DNA of 20,268 bases from a virus: IMG/VR virus record IMGVR_UViG_3300031687_000133, positions 1-20,268 of that record. One strand, given 5' to 3'. Both the position numbers and the translations under genes were made by a program. A model generated the notes under the pieces. It saw only the letters and a program-made list of their open reading frames with translations, did not search any database and had not been told where the DNA came from. Positions 1-7,919 of the stretch are shown piece by piece (the first letter of the stretch is position 1; every line of letters begins with the position of its first letter).

Positions 1-2457
1 AAAAGATTGTGTTGCAACCCAAATTTCATTATTAGAACATGGAAATGCTGTTGATACTGTACCACCTGCATTTACTGTTGGCCATGTTTCTATAACATCC
101 CCATCTTGTGATGCAGCAGTAAAATTATTTGCTTTCATTTGCATATATAAGCCAGGTAGCTGGTTGCCAGTAGGTGGGCTTGTTGCTGTTGGGTCTGCTG
201 CTAAAAAGTTTCTAGCTTCAGCTTCTACTGCTAAAACAGTAACTTTTACTTCTTGTGTTAAAGCCCCTGCTGAATCTTTTTTAACAATTAAAGTTTGTCC
301 TGTTTTTACTTTACTTTGATTATCTCCTTCAAGTTTAAAATATGTAACATTAGTCTCAGGGTTAACATAAAAAAAGTTTACAAAAATAGTTTCGTAATTA
401 GTAGCACTTGGTTTAACTACAAACTTATAAGAACTAGCCCAGTACGGAGCTTGGTCAATTGTAGGTATAGATACACTAATTTCATTTTTATCTATAGAAG
501 AGGCTGGAGAAACATAAACTGTATTAAATAATGATACTAACACAGTAGATGCACGAGCATATTCATCCATATAAACAATTCCAGTTTCGTAATCTCTATT
601 ACTGTGTAGACTTGAGGTATCTTGGTCGCTAACGTAAAAATAACTACTATTAATAATCTCAAAATATTCAAATACATTATGAATTATTCCAGTACCATCA
701 ACAAATCTTGAATTCATAGCTATTAATTGCAGTGAAAATGTATTGTCTCCTGGCACTGTAGTTATATTAAATCCTTGTTGTGAAACTGAATCATTAATAC
801 TACTATTATATTTTGTATAAGCACATACCTGAGGTACAGCTGCTGCATTACAATTAAAACGATCAGCCATTGAAGTTCCTTGAGTGGCTGTACCACATAG
901 GTTTAAAGCTGTTACGTTTATAGATAATGCTGTCCCCACTTGAGCTTGAAATTCAGAACTATTAACCATGTCAAAAACGCTAGTATAGTCTTGGTCTAAT
1001 CTAAAAATAAAAGATAATTGAAAAGGAGAGTCTGTTCCATCCCATGTAGGATAACATGAACAGCCAGCTATAGGTAAACCAGCTGAAGTACAAGTTGTTG
1101 TTGTAGTTCCAGCTGCATCTGTAGAAGTGTATTCCCATGATTTAGATTGTACAGAAAAATTAAAACTTAATTGAGTCCCTGCAATTAATTTATTAGCAAT
1201 ACCTGCGTTTACATTAGCTATAAAATTAGTTAAATCAAAAGTAACCGTATTATTTGCATAATTAAAATTAGGGTTATTACCGTTTATTTGATAGTCTACA
1301 GAATTACCTTGCCCAGAAACTCCTGTGTTAAAAATAGGTTGAGGGCCTTCTTCTAAAGATATATCAGTATTGACAACACTTGTAATAAAATTTTGTGAAA
1401 GTGTTTGCCCACTAGCTGTAGATATATTATACCCATCTACATTGTTACCGTAAACTAAACGGTTACCCATAATTGTTTGAGCTTTAGCAAATCTAGGAAC
1501 ATTATCATATAATCTTAAAAGTTCATCAGAACCTAATGTTGTATAAATTTTACTGTTTGTAAATAAAATAGTTTGATTAGTATTATCTCCCCATCCTAAA
1601 TCTTGTTTTACAAATCTTTCAATTACATTAACTACTGAAGATGTAGTTAGTTTATATAAAACATCTATTTCTACAACTCTGCTTGATCCTGTATCAAAAG
1701 TTACATTAGCAGAATTAAAAGCGTTTAACATTCCGTTATTTTTATAACTACTTGGGTCTAAACTAAAAGGTCTAGGTGAAAAAGCAGGTACGGTAAATAA
1801 AGAAATAGCACTATATTCTTTGTCTTCATATCTGTAACGATACGCAAAAGATACAAATCTGTCTTCTAAATAATTTTCTTCTCCTGGAATGTTTACTAAT
1901 TCTACGTCTGGAGATGGAAGATTGTCTAAAGGTTCATACCCAGGTGGTTTTAATATAACATTAATGTCTTCAGCAATAATACCATCAACAGTCCCCACTG
2001 GATCATTATAATTTCTGTTTATGTTTATTTTTCTAGGAGGGTTATTGTCATCTGTAAAAAACAATAAATCTTCTATTAAACTAACACCTGTAACTAAAAA
2101 AGTAGGGTTAAAATTTAAAACATTTATTGTTACAACGTGTTGAGTAATAAGAGTTGTCGGAGTGTGATATGATACAATCATATCGTAATTGTCGGATGAC
2201 ACAAACCAGTATATTGTTTCTCTTACACTATCTGCATACGCACCTATTGTGGTTGGATTAACTAAAGGTGTTCCTTGAAAATCAAGAGTTGTTAATTGCG
2301 TGTTACCTTTTGAGTTTTCTACAGCACCTATTTCAGTACCTTCTGTTGAACCAAGACGTACATTTAAAGCGTCAATATATTGACCGTCAGGAATAAGACG
2401 TTCATCAACACTCTTATTCATTTTGCCCTCAACGAAATTCATACTTGTTAATGCCAT
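1..2457 (-). CDS. Muzzle / P22 gp10-like stabilisation protein (C-terminus missing)
   Basis: The frame is open from the ATG at 2457 to the window edge, giving the first 819 residues; the stop lies outside. It starts MALTSMNFVEGKMNKSVDER and continues with LIPDGQYIDALNVRL and GAVENSKGN. Further in are FFTDDNNPPRKININR, RFVSFAYRYRYEDKEYSA, GNRLVYGNNVDGYN and HSNRDYETGIVYMDEYARAS. From memory, this motif set is typical of the large tail-hub protein of crAss-like and marine Bacteroidota podoviruses, called muzzle or stabilisation protein, which closes the end of the short tail. It begins one base after the preceding ring-protein gene (TAA-T-ATG), suggesting coupled translation. Residues 456-545 hold six cysteines (456, 466, 468, 521, 536, 545), unusual beside its neighbours. 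The virion structural role is quite sure; the muzzle name is an inference from motifs and gene order. Confidence 0.72.
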   Translation of the reverse strand, partial: MALTSMNFVEGKMNKSVDERLIPDGQYIDALNVRLGSTEGTEIGAVENSKGNTQLTTLDFQGTPLVNPTTIGAYADSVRETIYWFVSSDNYDMIVSYHTPTTLITQHVVTINVLNFNPTFLVTGVSLIEDLLFFTDDNNPPRKININRNYNDPVGTVDGIIAEDINVILKPPGYEPLDNLPSPDVELVNIPGEENYLEDRFVSFAYRYRYEDKEYSAISLFTVPAFSPRPFSLDPSSYKNNGMLNAFNSANVTFDTGSSRVVEIDVLYKLTTSSVVNVIERFVKQDLGWGDNTNQTILFTNSKIYTTLGSDELLRLYDNVPRFAKAQTIMGNRLVYGNNVDGYNISTASGQTLSQNFITSVVNTDISLEEGPQPIFNTGVSGQGNSVDYQINGNNPNFNYANNTVTFDLTNFIANVNAGIANKLIAGTQLSFNFSVQSKSWEYTSTDAAGTTTTTCTSAGLPIAGCSCYPTWDGTDSPFQLSFIFRLDQDYTSVFDMVNSSEFQAQVGTALSINVTALNLCGTATQGTSMADRFNCNAAAVPQVCAYTKYNSSINDSVSQQGFNITTVPGDNTFSLQLIAMNSRFVDGTGIIHNVFEYFEIINSSYFYVSDQDTSSLHSNRDYETGIVYMDEYARASTVLVSLFNTVYVSPASSIDKNEISVSIPTIDQAPYWASSYKFVVKPSATNYETIFVNFFYVNPETNVTYFKLEGDNQSKVKTGQTLIVKKDSAGALTQEVKVTVLAVEAEARNFLAADPTATSPPTGNQLPGLYMQMKANNFTAASQDGDVIETWPTVNAGGTVSTAFPCSNNEIWVATQSF

Positions 2458-2458
2458 A

Positions 2459-3382
2459 TTACTTTATCCATTTAGCCTGACCTCTTAAGTTTTGTAAGAG
2501 TCTTCCAGGGTGTATATTACTTAATCTTATTTTTGCATTTCTTAATAATGCAGATTTATCTTTTCTTGCTCTATTTACTATATATTCTTGTACTCCTAAC
2601 CTTCCGTTTAAAATAGAGTATCTAATAAATGCGTAAATATAATCTTCAAAAAGCTTGTTAACTTCTATACTGGCATTGTTTCCGTTTTCCATTCCATCAG
2701 ATACATATTCAACAATTACCATGTCGTTTATGACTCCTGAACTAAAATTAATTACACCACTTTTTTTGTCAATACTAAAAGTGGGGTTTTGATTAGCTGT
2801 TTCTGGGTTTAACCCAAATCTAGCTCCTATTGCATAATCAAAATACCAACTCCCATCTACATTAAATCCAGCTTGATTATTAAAAGGACTGTTAGCATTT
2901 AAATAAATACTTTTTTTAGAGCCTAATATTCTATCCATATCAAGATTAGAATGTTGAGGTTTTAATACGTTACCATCTTGGTCAAAAAGTATATTACAAT
3001 TATTATCCTGCAAATAAGCTCCACTCCAATTTGTTTGAATGTTTTCTACAAGAGGTAATAAAAATCCATTTCTATATACTGAAACTCGAACCCAATTAAC
3101 AAAATCTTGAGGCAAAACAAATCTTAAAGAATTACATACATCAAGTTCTAAGATTTTAATTTCTTTCATTGCATCATAATTAAGCTCTTGAATTCCTCTT
3201 TTTGCATAAAACAAAACTTGGTATCTACTTAAGTTATTTAATAATTCATTGTTACCTTGATACATTAACATAAAATTATTAACTATCTCTTCTAAAGATG
3301 TATATTGGTACGAACCCCAATTAGCATCTTCAGGATTTGCTCCTCCATTTTCGTAATATTGATAATCATTTATGTATGCCAT
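2459..3382 (-). CDS. Ring / tail tubular (head-tail connector) protein
   Basis: The product has 307 residues. An N-terminal helical part (about 28-80, SLEEIVNNFMLMYQGNNELL to KRGIQELNYD) is followed by a beta-rich middle and a helical C-terminus ending in IRLSNIHPGRLLQNLRGQAKWIK-type sequence (last 23 residues, split here by description only). The KRGIQELNYD segment and the basic C-terminal tail recall connector proteins of the P22 gp4-like class that stack below the portal. Its position between another connector candidate and the muzzle-like gene fits a neck/tail-tube ring. It starts one base after the upstream stop (TAA-A-ATG) with no Shine-Dalgarno sequence, so reinitiation is likely. I recognise the general type, not the exact ring number. 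Confidence 0.68.
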   Translation of the reverse strand: MAYINDYQYYENGGANPEDANWGSYQYTSLEEIVNNFMLMYQGNNELLNNLSRYQVLFYAKRGIQELNYDAMKEIKILELDVCNSLRFVLPQDFVNWVRVSVYRNGFLLPLVENIQTNWSGAYLQDNNCNILFDQDGNVLKPQHSNLDMDRILGSKKSIYLNANSPFNNQAGFNVDGSWYFDYAIGARFGLNPETANQNPTFSIDKKSGVINFSSGVINDMVIVEYVSDGMENGNNASIEVNKLFEDYIYAFIRYSILNGRLGVQEYIVNRARKDKSALLRNAKIRLSNIHPGRLLQNLRGQAKWIK

Positions 3383-3383
3383 T

Positions 3384-4361
3384 TTATGTTGTTGTTTGAG
3401 TTTCTTCGTTTAATTCAGCTGTTCCAAATTGGTACACATCTCCTTCTCTAATTTCAATACCTACATACTGACATATTTTAGCAATTAATGCTGGCTCATC
3501 AGAGTCTGGTAATTCAAAGTCTTGAAAAGTTGCAGCTGTATTATTAAATACTGGCTCACCACCTGCCAATGCGACAAATGTCCATTGTGGTGTTAGAGGA
3601 TACCTTATGTATTGTGCTTGTACTCTTGATGCTGCCCATTGACTAAAAACACTACTACCTACATTTGGCCCTATAACTGTTGGGTAAACTGTAACTGTAT
3701 TCCCTTCTAATGTATAAGCTGGAAATTGTGCTGATGGTGCTGTTAACGGTGAGCTAGTCAAATAAAATATTTTGTTTTGACTTACTCTTTCTACTTCTGT
3801 TATGTTAGTATTTTCATATATAACGTAACTATCATTTAAGTTCATTATATCTCCACTTATAGATAAAACAGTAGGGCTGTCAACATTGGTTACAAAACAT
3901 TCTCCTACAGTTGTAGTGTTAACTATTAAACTTCCAACAGGTGGAGTATACGGTGCTGTTAAATTAGAGAAAGTTGCTGCTCCATCAGTTAATTTAAATG
4001 CATTAACAAAAGTATTAGTACCAGTTGATAAAACAGTTGGGTAATAAAACAATTTATCTATAAAATAATAATCTGCTGGAAGTGCATATTGATTAGCTAA
4101 AGTTTGAGCAAGAAATGATGTTACCGAAAAACCTTCAATAACTTCTACTAAACTTTTTAATATATCAGCATATCCAGAACCAGAAGTTCTTCCATTTTGT
4201 CTGTTAATCCAATTGTTGTATTGATAAAAATAATCTTCAAACATGTCCATTTGAGCCTGTTTAGCATAAAGATTAAAATCACTAGGAGATATATATCCGT
4301 AGTTGTTTTTATTAGCTATAGCTAAAACAGTATTTCTTATCTCATTAATATTAGCAGCCAT
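3384..4361 (-). CDS. Ring / head-tail connector protein with inserted beta-domain
   Basis: The product has 325 residues. The N-terminus (NEIRNTVLAIANKNNYGYIS, then PSDFNLYAKQAQMDMFEDYF) is helical and of the type I associate with connector proteins of marine and crAss-like podoviruses. Residues 124-182 form a separate beta-type module (LTDGAATF ... VGSLIVNTTT ... DSPTVLSISGDIM ... SYVIYE), which also occurs twice in the gene ending at 4450. The C-terminal part (from about 290) is helical (LIAKICQYVGIEIREGDVYQ). The gene is the first after a strong terminator, and a TATCTTTG element lies 19 bases upstream of its ATG, so it may begin its own transcript with the next ring gene and the muzzle-like gene. 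The precise ring identity is not established. Confidence 0.66.
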   Translation of the reverse strand: MAANINEIRNTVLAIANKNNYGYISPSDFNLYAKQAQMDMFEDYFYQYNNWINRQNGRTSGSGYADILKSLVEVIEGFSVTSFLAQTLANQYALPADYYFIDKLFYYPTVLSTGTNTFVNAFKLTDGAATFSNLTAPYTPPVGSLIVNTTTVGECFVTNVDSPTVLSISGDIMNLNDSYVIYENTNITEVERVSQNKIFYLTSSPLTAPSAQFPAYTLEGNTVTVYPTVIGPNVGSSVFSQWAASRVQAQYIRYPLTPQWTFVALAGGEPVFNNTAATFQDFELPDSDEPALIAKICQYVGIEIREGDVYQFGTAELNEETQTTT

Positions 4362-4380
4362 AGTGTATAGTTGTTTTTTA

Positions 4381-4388
4381 CAAAGATA
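4381..4388 (-). promoter_or_regulatory. Candidate Bacteroidota -7 promoter element
   Basis: The minus strand reads TATCTTTG, matching the Bacteroidota -7 consensus TAnnTTTG, between a terminator and the ATG at 4361. No TTG -33 element is visible at the usual spacing because the terminator hairpin occupies that position. It is a partial promoter match only. Confidence 0.45.
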
Positions 4389-4390
4389 AG

Positions 4391-4424
4391 AAAAAAAAAA
4401 GAGGCTACTTTATTTAGTAGCCTC
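4391..4424 (-). terminator. Rho-independent terminator
   Basis: A perfect 9-bp inverted repeat (GAGGCTACT at 4401-4409, AGTAGCCTC at 4416-4424) encloses a 6-base loop. On the minus strand it is followed directly by ten T residues (4391-4400). It lies 25 bases after the stop of the gene ending at 4450 and would end or reduce transcription coming from the capsid genes. Confidence 0.93.
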
Positions 4425-4449
4425 CCTTTAAAAGTTAGTTAATTTAATA

Positions 4450-5196
4450 TTAAGCTATATTAATACTGTTAATTAAAACTCTGTGTCTGCTTGAATTTAA
4501 GCCAATTCCAACTTCTTGAGAAGAAGGTTTAGGAATAGATCCTGGCATACTAACTGCGTCTTGCATAGCAAGTTGAATAGCTTCTTGAACTAAACTTGCA
4601 GTTCCTTGGTCTGTATGAGTAATAGTAATTGTATCATTACCTGACCCAGCTCCATAAAAAAGAACAGTTATAAAGTTAGTTGTTCTTTGAACCATTAGTA
4701 ATTCCGATAAAGAAACTAATTGTTCGTTAGAAGTTAACTCGTCTAGCACATTATAAGTATCTCCAATAGTCATAATATCTCCAGAAAGAACTAATCTAAA
4801 ATTAGAACTTACTGAAACTACTCTTGCTGAAGCTCCTGCTGTTGTATTGAAAACAATATCTCCAGGGGAAACAGTAGTTACGAAATTTTGACCACTATCA
4901 TATAACTCATTAGCTGTTGATGCTGCAATAGAATAAGTTTCTAGAGCCACAGTAAAAATATTAGCAGAAATAGCTAATTCTGTTGCTGATGTTACAGCTG
5001 TTACTAACGCTGTATCATTGTTAACTGTATCTGTAACTGTATCTCCTATTTTTACATCTAGTGCAACAAAGTCAGCAGTTGTATCCGTCATAGACGCTGC
5101 TGTAAATGCTGTAATATTATTACCTGTGGTAATTAACGATTCTGTTCCTGAATCAACAATTGTTGCTAAAGGAAACGATAAATATTTAGCTGCCAT
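4450..5196 (-). CDS. Capsid-associated/structural protein with two internal beta-repeats
   Basis: The product has 248 residues. It begins MAAKYLSFPLATIVDSG and contains two related modules at about 36-90 (MTDTTADF ... KIGDTVTDT ... ATELAISANIF) and 98-150 (LYDSGQNF ... PGDIVFNTTAG ... RLVLSGDIM). Both have the pattern D-x-x-F, GD-x-V, V-x-S/AV, L-x-x-S-x-xI and a terminal Y-x-I/V. The C-terminal region from 158 (EQLVSLSELLMVQRTT, then DTITITHTD and a helix rich in A and Q) resembles the 123-residue protein encoded just upstream. I infer a beta-rich virion protein, perhaps an auxiliary capsid or neck decoration, from its place between MCP and ring genes. A strong terminator follows its stop. 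No enzyme motif is visible. Confidence 0.62.
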   Translation of the reverse strand: MAAKYLSFPLATIVDSGTESLITTGNNITAFTAASMTDTTADFVALDVKIGDTVTDTVNNDTALVTAVTSATELAISANIFTVALETYSIAASTANELYDSGQNFVTTVSPGDIVFNTTAGASARVVSVSSNFRLVLSGDIMTIGDTYNVLDELTSNEQLVSLSELLMVQRTTNFITVLFYGAGSGNDTITITHTDQGTASLVQEAIQLAMQDAVSMPGSIPKPSSQEVGIGLNSSRHRVLINSINIA

Positions 5197-5220
5197 ATTA
5201 TTATATTTTAAAGGTTAATA

Positions 5221-5592
5221 TTAAGACCAAGCTATTGCTGTAATTGTTACATTACCTGTTCCTGCCGCTGGTTTGATTTCAGGGTAAGCAGGTACGTTAG
5301 ATATAGAGTAAGCAGGACTTGTCCAACCAGTGGATAAAGCTTGTGCTATAGCGTCAGCAAAGAAATTTCTCATAGCTCTAGAATCCTCTGGCGTTGCAGC
5401 TGCGTAAGCTGGTAGTGCTGTATGGGTTATTGCTACAGTTTGAAAACCTGCTGCTGCATCTCTTAAGTTAATAGTAACTGTTGTTGCATTTGTTTGAAGT
5501 ACATTAATAATACCATCTGCTGGGATAAGATTCGCTCCTCCTGCAATAGATGCTGAATTAATGTATACTGATAAATATTTTGACATTGCCAT
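5221..5592 (-). CDS. Small capsid-associated structural protein
   Basis: The product has 123 residues. It begins MAMSKYLSVYINSASIAGGA, continues with DGIINVLQTNATTVTINL and VAITHTALPAY, then a helix (EDSRAMRNFFADAIAQAL) and a hydrophobic end. The ITHT segment and following amphipathic helix align by eye with the C-terminal half of the 248-residue protein downstream, so the pair look like paralogues. A second ATG (residue 3) is an equally possible start. A TATCTTTG element with a TTG 22 bases further upstream precedes the gene and may drive it. Given its small size and place after the MCP, an abundant capsid or decoration protein is plausible but unproven. Confidence 0.6.
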   Translation of the reverse strand: MAMSKYLSVYINSASIAGGANLIPADGIINVLQTNATTVTINLRDAAAGFQTVAITHTALPAYAAATPEDSRAMRNFFADAIAQALSTGWTSPAYSISNVPAYPEIKPAAGTGNVTITAIAWS

Positions 5593-5623
5593 AATAAAAA
5601 TAAAATTAAGGGTTAATAAAGTA

Positions 5624-5656
5624 CAAAGATAAGTAAATATTACTTAGCCTTATCAA
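5624..5656 (-). promoter_or_regulatory. Candidate Bacteroidota-type promoter
   Basis: The minus strand has TATCTTTG at 5624-5631 (TAnnTTTG consensus) and TTG at 5654-5656, 22 bases apart, within the 17-23 spacing I recall for this phylum. It ends 31 bases before the ATG at 5592. The -33 part overlaps the end of the preceding gene. Confidence 0.5.
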
Positions 5657-6389
5657 GGTGTTTCTTTAACAACTTGTATACTTCTAGTCCTTCATCACTT
5701 TGCATATAAGAAGCTAAAATGTAATGAGAGTCTTCTCCAAAAGGAACTGTCATTAATTTTTTCTTATTTCCTGGTAAATTAAAGTTTACTTTTTTATTAT
5801 TAAGTACTAATAAACCATGACTTATAAACTGAACTACTTCGTCTTGTAGTTCTACCATAGGATCATTAATAGTGTCTAAGAAATCTTGAGGATCTTGTTG
5901 AGCATATATCATCATATCTCTTTTTAATTCTGCTGTTGACATTTTATCAGCTTTTTGTCCAAAGACAACTCTACCTAAAGATGAGAGTTTTTCAACAGTC
6001 AAATCATGAGCTGTTACTTGAGCTTGTAAAACGTAATCCATCCACTCTACTTCTTCATTTGCATCTTTAGCTTTGTCAACTTCTTGAAACACTTGATTTT
6101 TTTGTGGGTGGTAAGATAAAAATTGTTGTAGTATTTGATTTTCTTTTGGAACGAATAAAAACCCATCTTCAAAAACAATTGGTTCTAATATTGCGTTTCC
6201 ATCTTGCTCATCTTCAAAAGGACTTTTTTGATTTCTTGCATAACGAAGAGGTCTGTTAATACCTGCATCTTCGTCAAACCATAATAAAGGAAATCTTGTT
6301 GAGTTTCGTGAGCTTAACATATAATTTAATGGAGAAGCTTCACTTTTTAATTTGTATGTCTTAGCGACATATTTGCTGTTGTTTTTCAT
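5640..6389 (-). CDS. Conserved phage structural protein of unknown function
   Basis: The product has 249 residues. The N-terminus (SPLNYMLSSRNSTRFPLLWF, then DEDAGINRPLRYARNQKSPF and EDEQDGNAILEPIVFEDG) resembles a family I have seen beside capsid genes of marine tailed phages, where a winged or beta-type head precedes a long helical part. Residues from about 125 on are helical and end in a lysine-rich tail (YKLLKKHLDKAK). No catalytic motif or membrane segment is visible. It is the first gene after the MCP terminator, and its ATG is preceded by an A/T-only leader. A head-completion, decoration or cargo role would fit the position; the sequence alone does not decide. Confidence 0.6.
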   Translation of the reverse strand: MKNNSKYVAKTYKLKSEASPLNYMLSSRNSTRFPLLWFDEDAGINRPLRYARNQKSPFEDEQDGNAILEPIVFEDGFLFVPKENQILQQFLSYHPQKNQVFQEVDKAKDANEEVEWMDYVLQAQVTAHDLTVEKLSSLGRVVFGQKADKMSTAELKRDMMIYAQQDPQDFLDTINDPMVELQDEVVQFISHGLLVLNNKKVNFNLPGNKKKLMTVPFGEDSHYILASYMQSDEGLEVYKLLKKHLDKAK

Positions 6390-6412
6390 AATAATATAAT
6401 TTAATTTGATTT

Positions 6413-6445
6413 AAAAAAAAAGGGAGGAGAATTAACTCCCCCCTT
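6413..6445 (-). terminator. Rho-independent terminator after the MCP gene
   Basis: On the minus strand a stem of GGGGGGAG with CTCCTCCC (one G-U pair) encloses a six-base loop and is followed by nine T residues (6413-6421 on the plus strand are all A). It sits 14 bases after the MCP stop. It should insulate or attenuate the abundant capsid transcript from the genes behind it. Confidence 0.9.
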
Positions 6446-6458
6446 ATTAATGTACTTC

Positions 6459-7892
6459 TTATTGTTGGAATAAGAAGAAGTTGTTAGCACCTAAAGTACA
6501 TACTGCTCTCTCTGAAAGGAAATTCACATCCATTAAATCAAAGTTAGAAGTTTGCGCTCCACCTGCTGAACCTGTAATCCAAGTCTTGTAACGTCTGTCT
6601 TCAGTTTCTGAAGCTCTATATCTAACGTGTAAGAATGGTCTCTTAGCGTTTTTACCTAATACTTGGTCATATACTGTAGTTGATCCAGCTGGAACTAATA
6701 GTCCATTTACTGCACCTCCAACAATACCACCTCTCATAGTTGCATCGTTAAGATATTTCCAATCAGACTTGTAAAAGTCATAACCTCTTCTGAATCCAGT
6801 GAATCCAAGATTTAAAGCCATTTCTTTATCATTGTCAAATAAACCATATGAAGTACCACCTGCTCCGTAAGAGTTTTGTGCTGCTAACATATCGTCAATA
6901 TCAAATGAGAATTGTCTGTCTACAAATAATACATTTTCTTCAATTGCTCCTTGCTTATCAAGTCTTTGAATAACATTGTCAAATTGAGCTAAAGCTACTG
7001 GGTTTCCACCACCATAGATATTACCTCTACTTTGTACAACAAAGAAGATTCCGTCTGAACCTTTATTACCTGTAGTAGTTGAACCAATTGCACCTGAAGC
7101 TGCTTCTGCTGGAACTGCTTCCACCATAGCTGTTTCTAGGTAATCTTCAAAACGTAGTCTTGTATCATGCTCTGACTTTAAATACCAAAGGTATCCATTT
7201 ACTCCGTCTTCTCCTGTAATTTCAATCCATCCAATTTGCGCCATATCAGAACCAGCTACTCTGTATCTGTCTTTGATAATGATTGGTGAATTTTGAAAGA
7301 TGAAATCATCTGAAGTTAACGACTCAGCCATTGTGTCTGTTCCTTTTTGGAACTCAGAACCATAAACAAATATAGTTACAGTTGAGTTAACCGCAAATGA
7401 TTGACCAAGAGCTTCGTAAAACAATACTGTTACCACACCTGTTGCGTAGTTAACAGCTGATACAATTGCTTTGTTACTTAATGTTGAATTAGGAGCATTA
7501 TCAGAAATCATAAGAGTTTGACCTACTCTCATTGCAATTTGTCCTGATATATTTGCTGCTGCATTCGTTAAAGGATTTAACACATCGTTTACAGTAAAAT
7601 TAGCTGATGCTGCACCTTGAAGTGCTGCACTATCTGCATTTACATTTGTATATTTAACGTGTAGTCTTCCTTGTTCTGCCCATTTAATCAAATCTGAATT
7701 TGAAGGCATTTCAGCACCTACTTGTCTTAAGAAGGATGCTACTGATCTGTTTCCATAACGCTCAAATTCCTTTTCATATGTATCTGGTAAATACTGATTC
7801 AAGAAATCAAAGTTAGTTATGTAGTTGGATGGAGATAGAGTCCTCTGTGCAGAAGGCTGTAACTGAAATCCAGGTGTTTGTAATACTGACAT
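6459..7892 (-). CDS. Major capsid protein (HK97-fold candidate)
   Basis: The product has 477 residues, close to the roughly 490 usual for crAss-like capsid proteins. The N-terminal arm (PSNYITNFDFLNQYLPDTYE) precedes a conserved helical stretch (RYGNRSVASFLRQVGAEMPS). Residues about 95-185 look like an inserted beta-domain (MRVGQTLMISDN, AIVSAVNYATGVVTVLF). The core follows with HDTRLRFEDYLETAMVEA, then FTGFRRGYDFYKSDWKYLND (364-383), RRYKTWITGSAG and a C-terminal ERAVCTLGANNFFLFQQ. No scaffold or protease is fused. It lies directly after an acidic scaffold candidate and before a terminator, the usual arrangement for the most abundant virion protein. An A-rich leader precedes the ATG. Identification rests on position, length and remembered motif similarity. 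Confidence 0.85.
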   Translation of the reverse strand: MSVLQTPGFQLQPSAQRTLSPSNYITNFDFLNQYLPDTYEKEFERYGNRSVASFLRQVGAEMPSNSDLIKWAEQGRLHVKYTNVNADSAALQGAASANFTVNDVLNPLTNAAANISGQIAMRVGQTLMISDNAPNSTLSNKAIVSAVNYATGVVTVLFYEALGQSFAVNSTVTIFVYGSEFQKGTDTMAESLTSDDFIFQNSPIIIKDRYRVAGSDMAQIGWIEITGEDGVNGYLWYLKSEHDTRLRFEDYLETAMVEAVPAEAASGAIGSTTTGNKGSDGIFFVVQSRGNIYGGGNPVALAQFDNVIQRLDKQGAIEENVLFVDRQFSFDIDDMLAAQNSYGAGGTSYGLFDNDKEMALNLGFTGFRRGYDFYKSDWKYLNDATMRGGIVGGAVNGLLVPAGSTTVYDQVLGKNAKRPFLHVRYRASETEDRRYKTWITGSAGGAQTSNFDLMDVNFLSERAVCTLGANNFFLFQQ

Positions 7893-7909
7893 AATTAATT
7901 TTTTTTTAG
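7893..7909 (-). promoter_or_regulatory. A-rich translation leader of the MCP gene
   Basis: Directly before the MCP start codon the minus strand reads CTAAAAAAAAATTAATT and has no purine-rich Shine-Dalgarno sequence. Unstructured A-rich leaders of this kind are the known initiation context of highly expressed Bacteroidota genes. Confidence 0.6.
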
Positions 7910-7919
7910 TTTAAATAAT

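Noticed and set aside
295-531. Plus-strand 78-codon frame
   Set aside because: It lies opposite the muzzle-like gene, whose minus frame is open for 819 codons with recognisable motifs.
7893-7919. T-run between scaffold and MCP genes as a terminator
   Set aside because: On the coding strand it is an A-run with no hairpin before it; it fits an A-rich translation leader.
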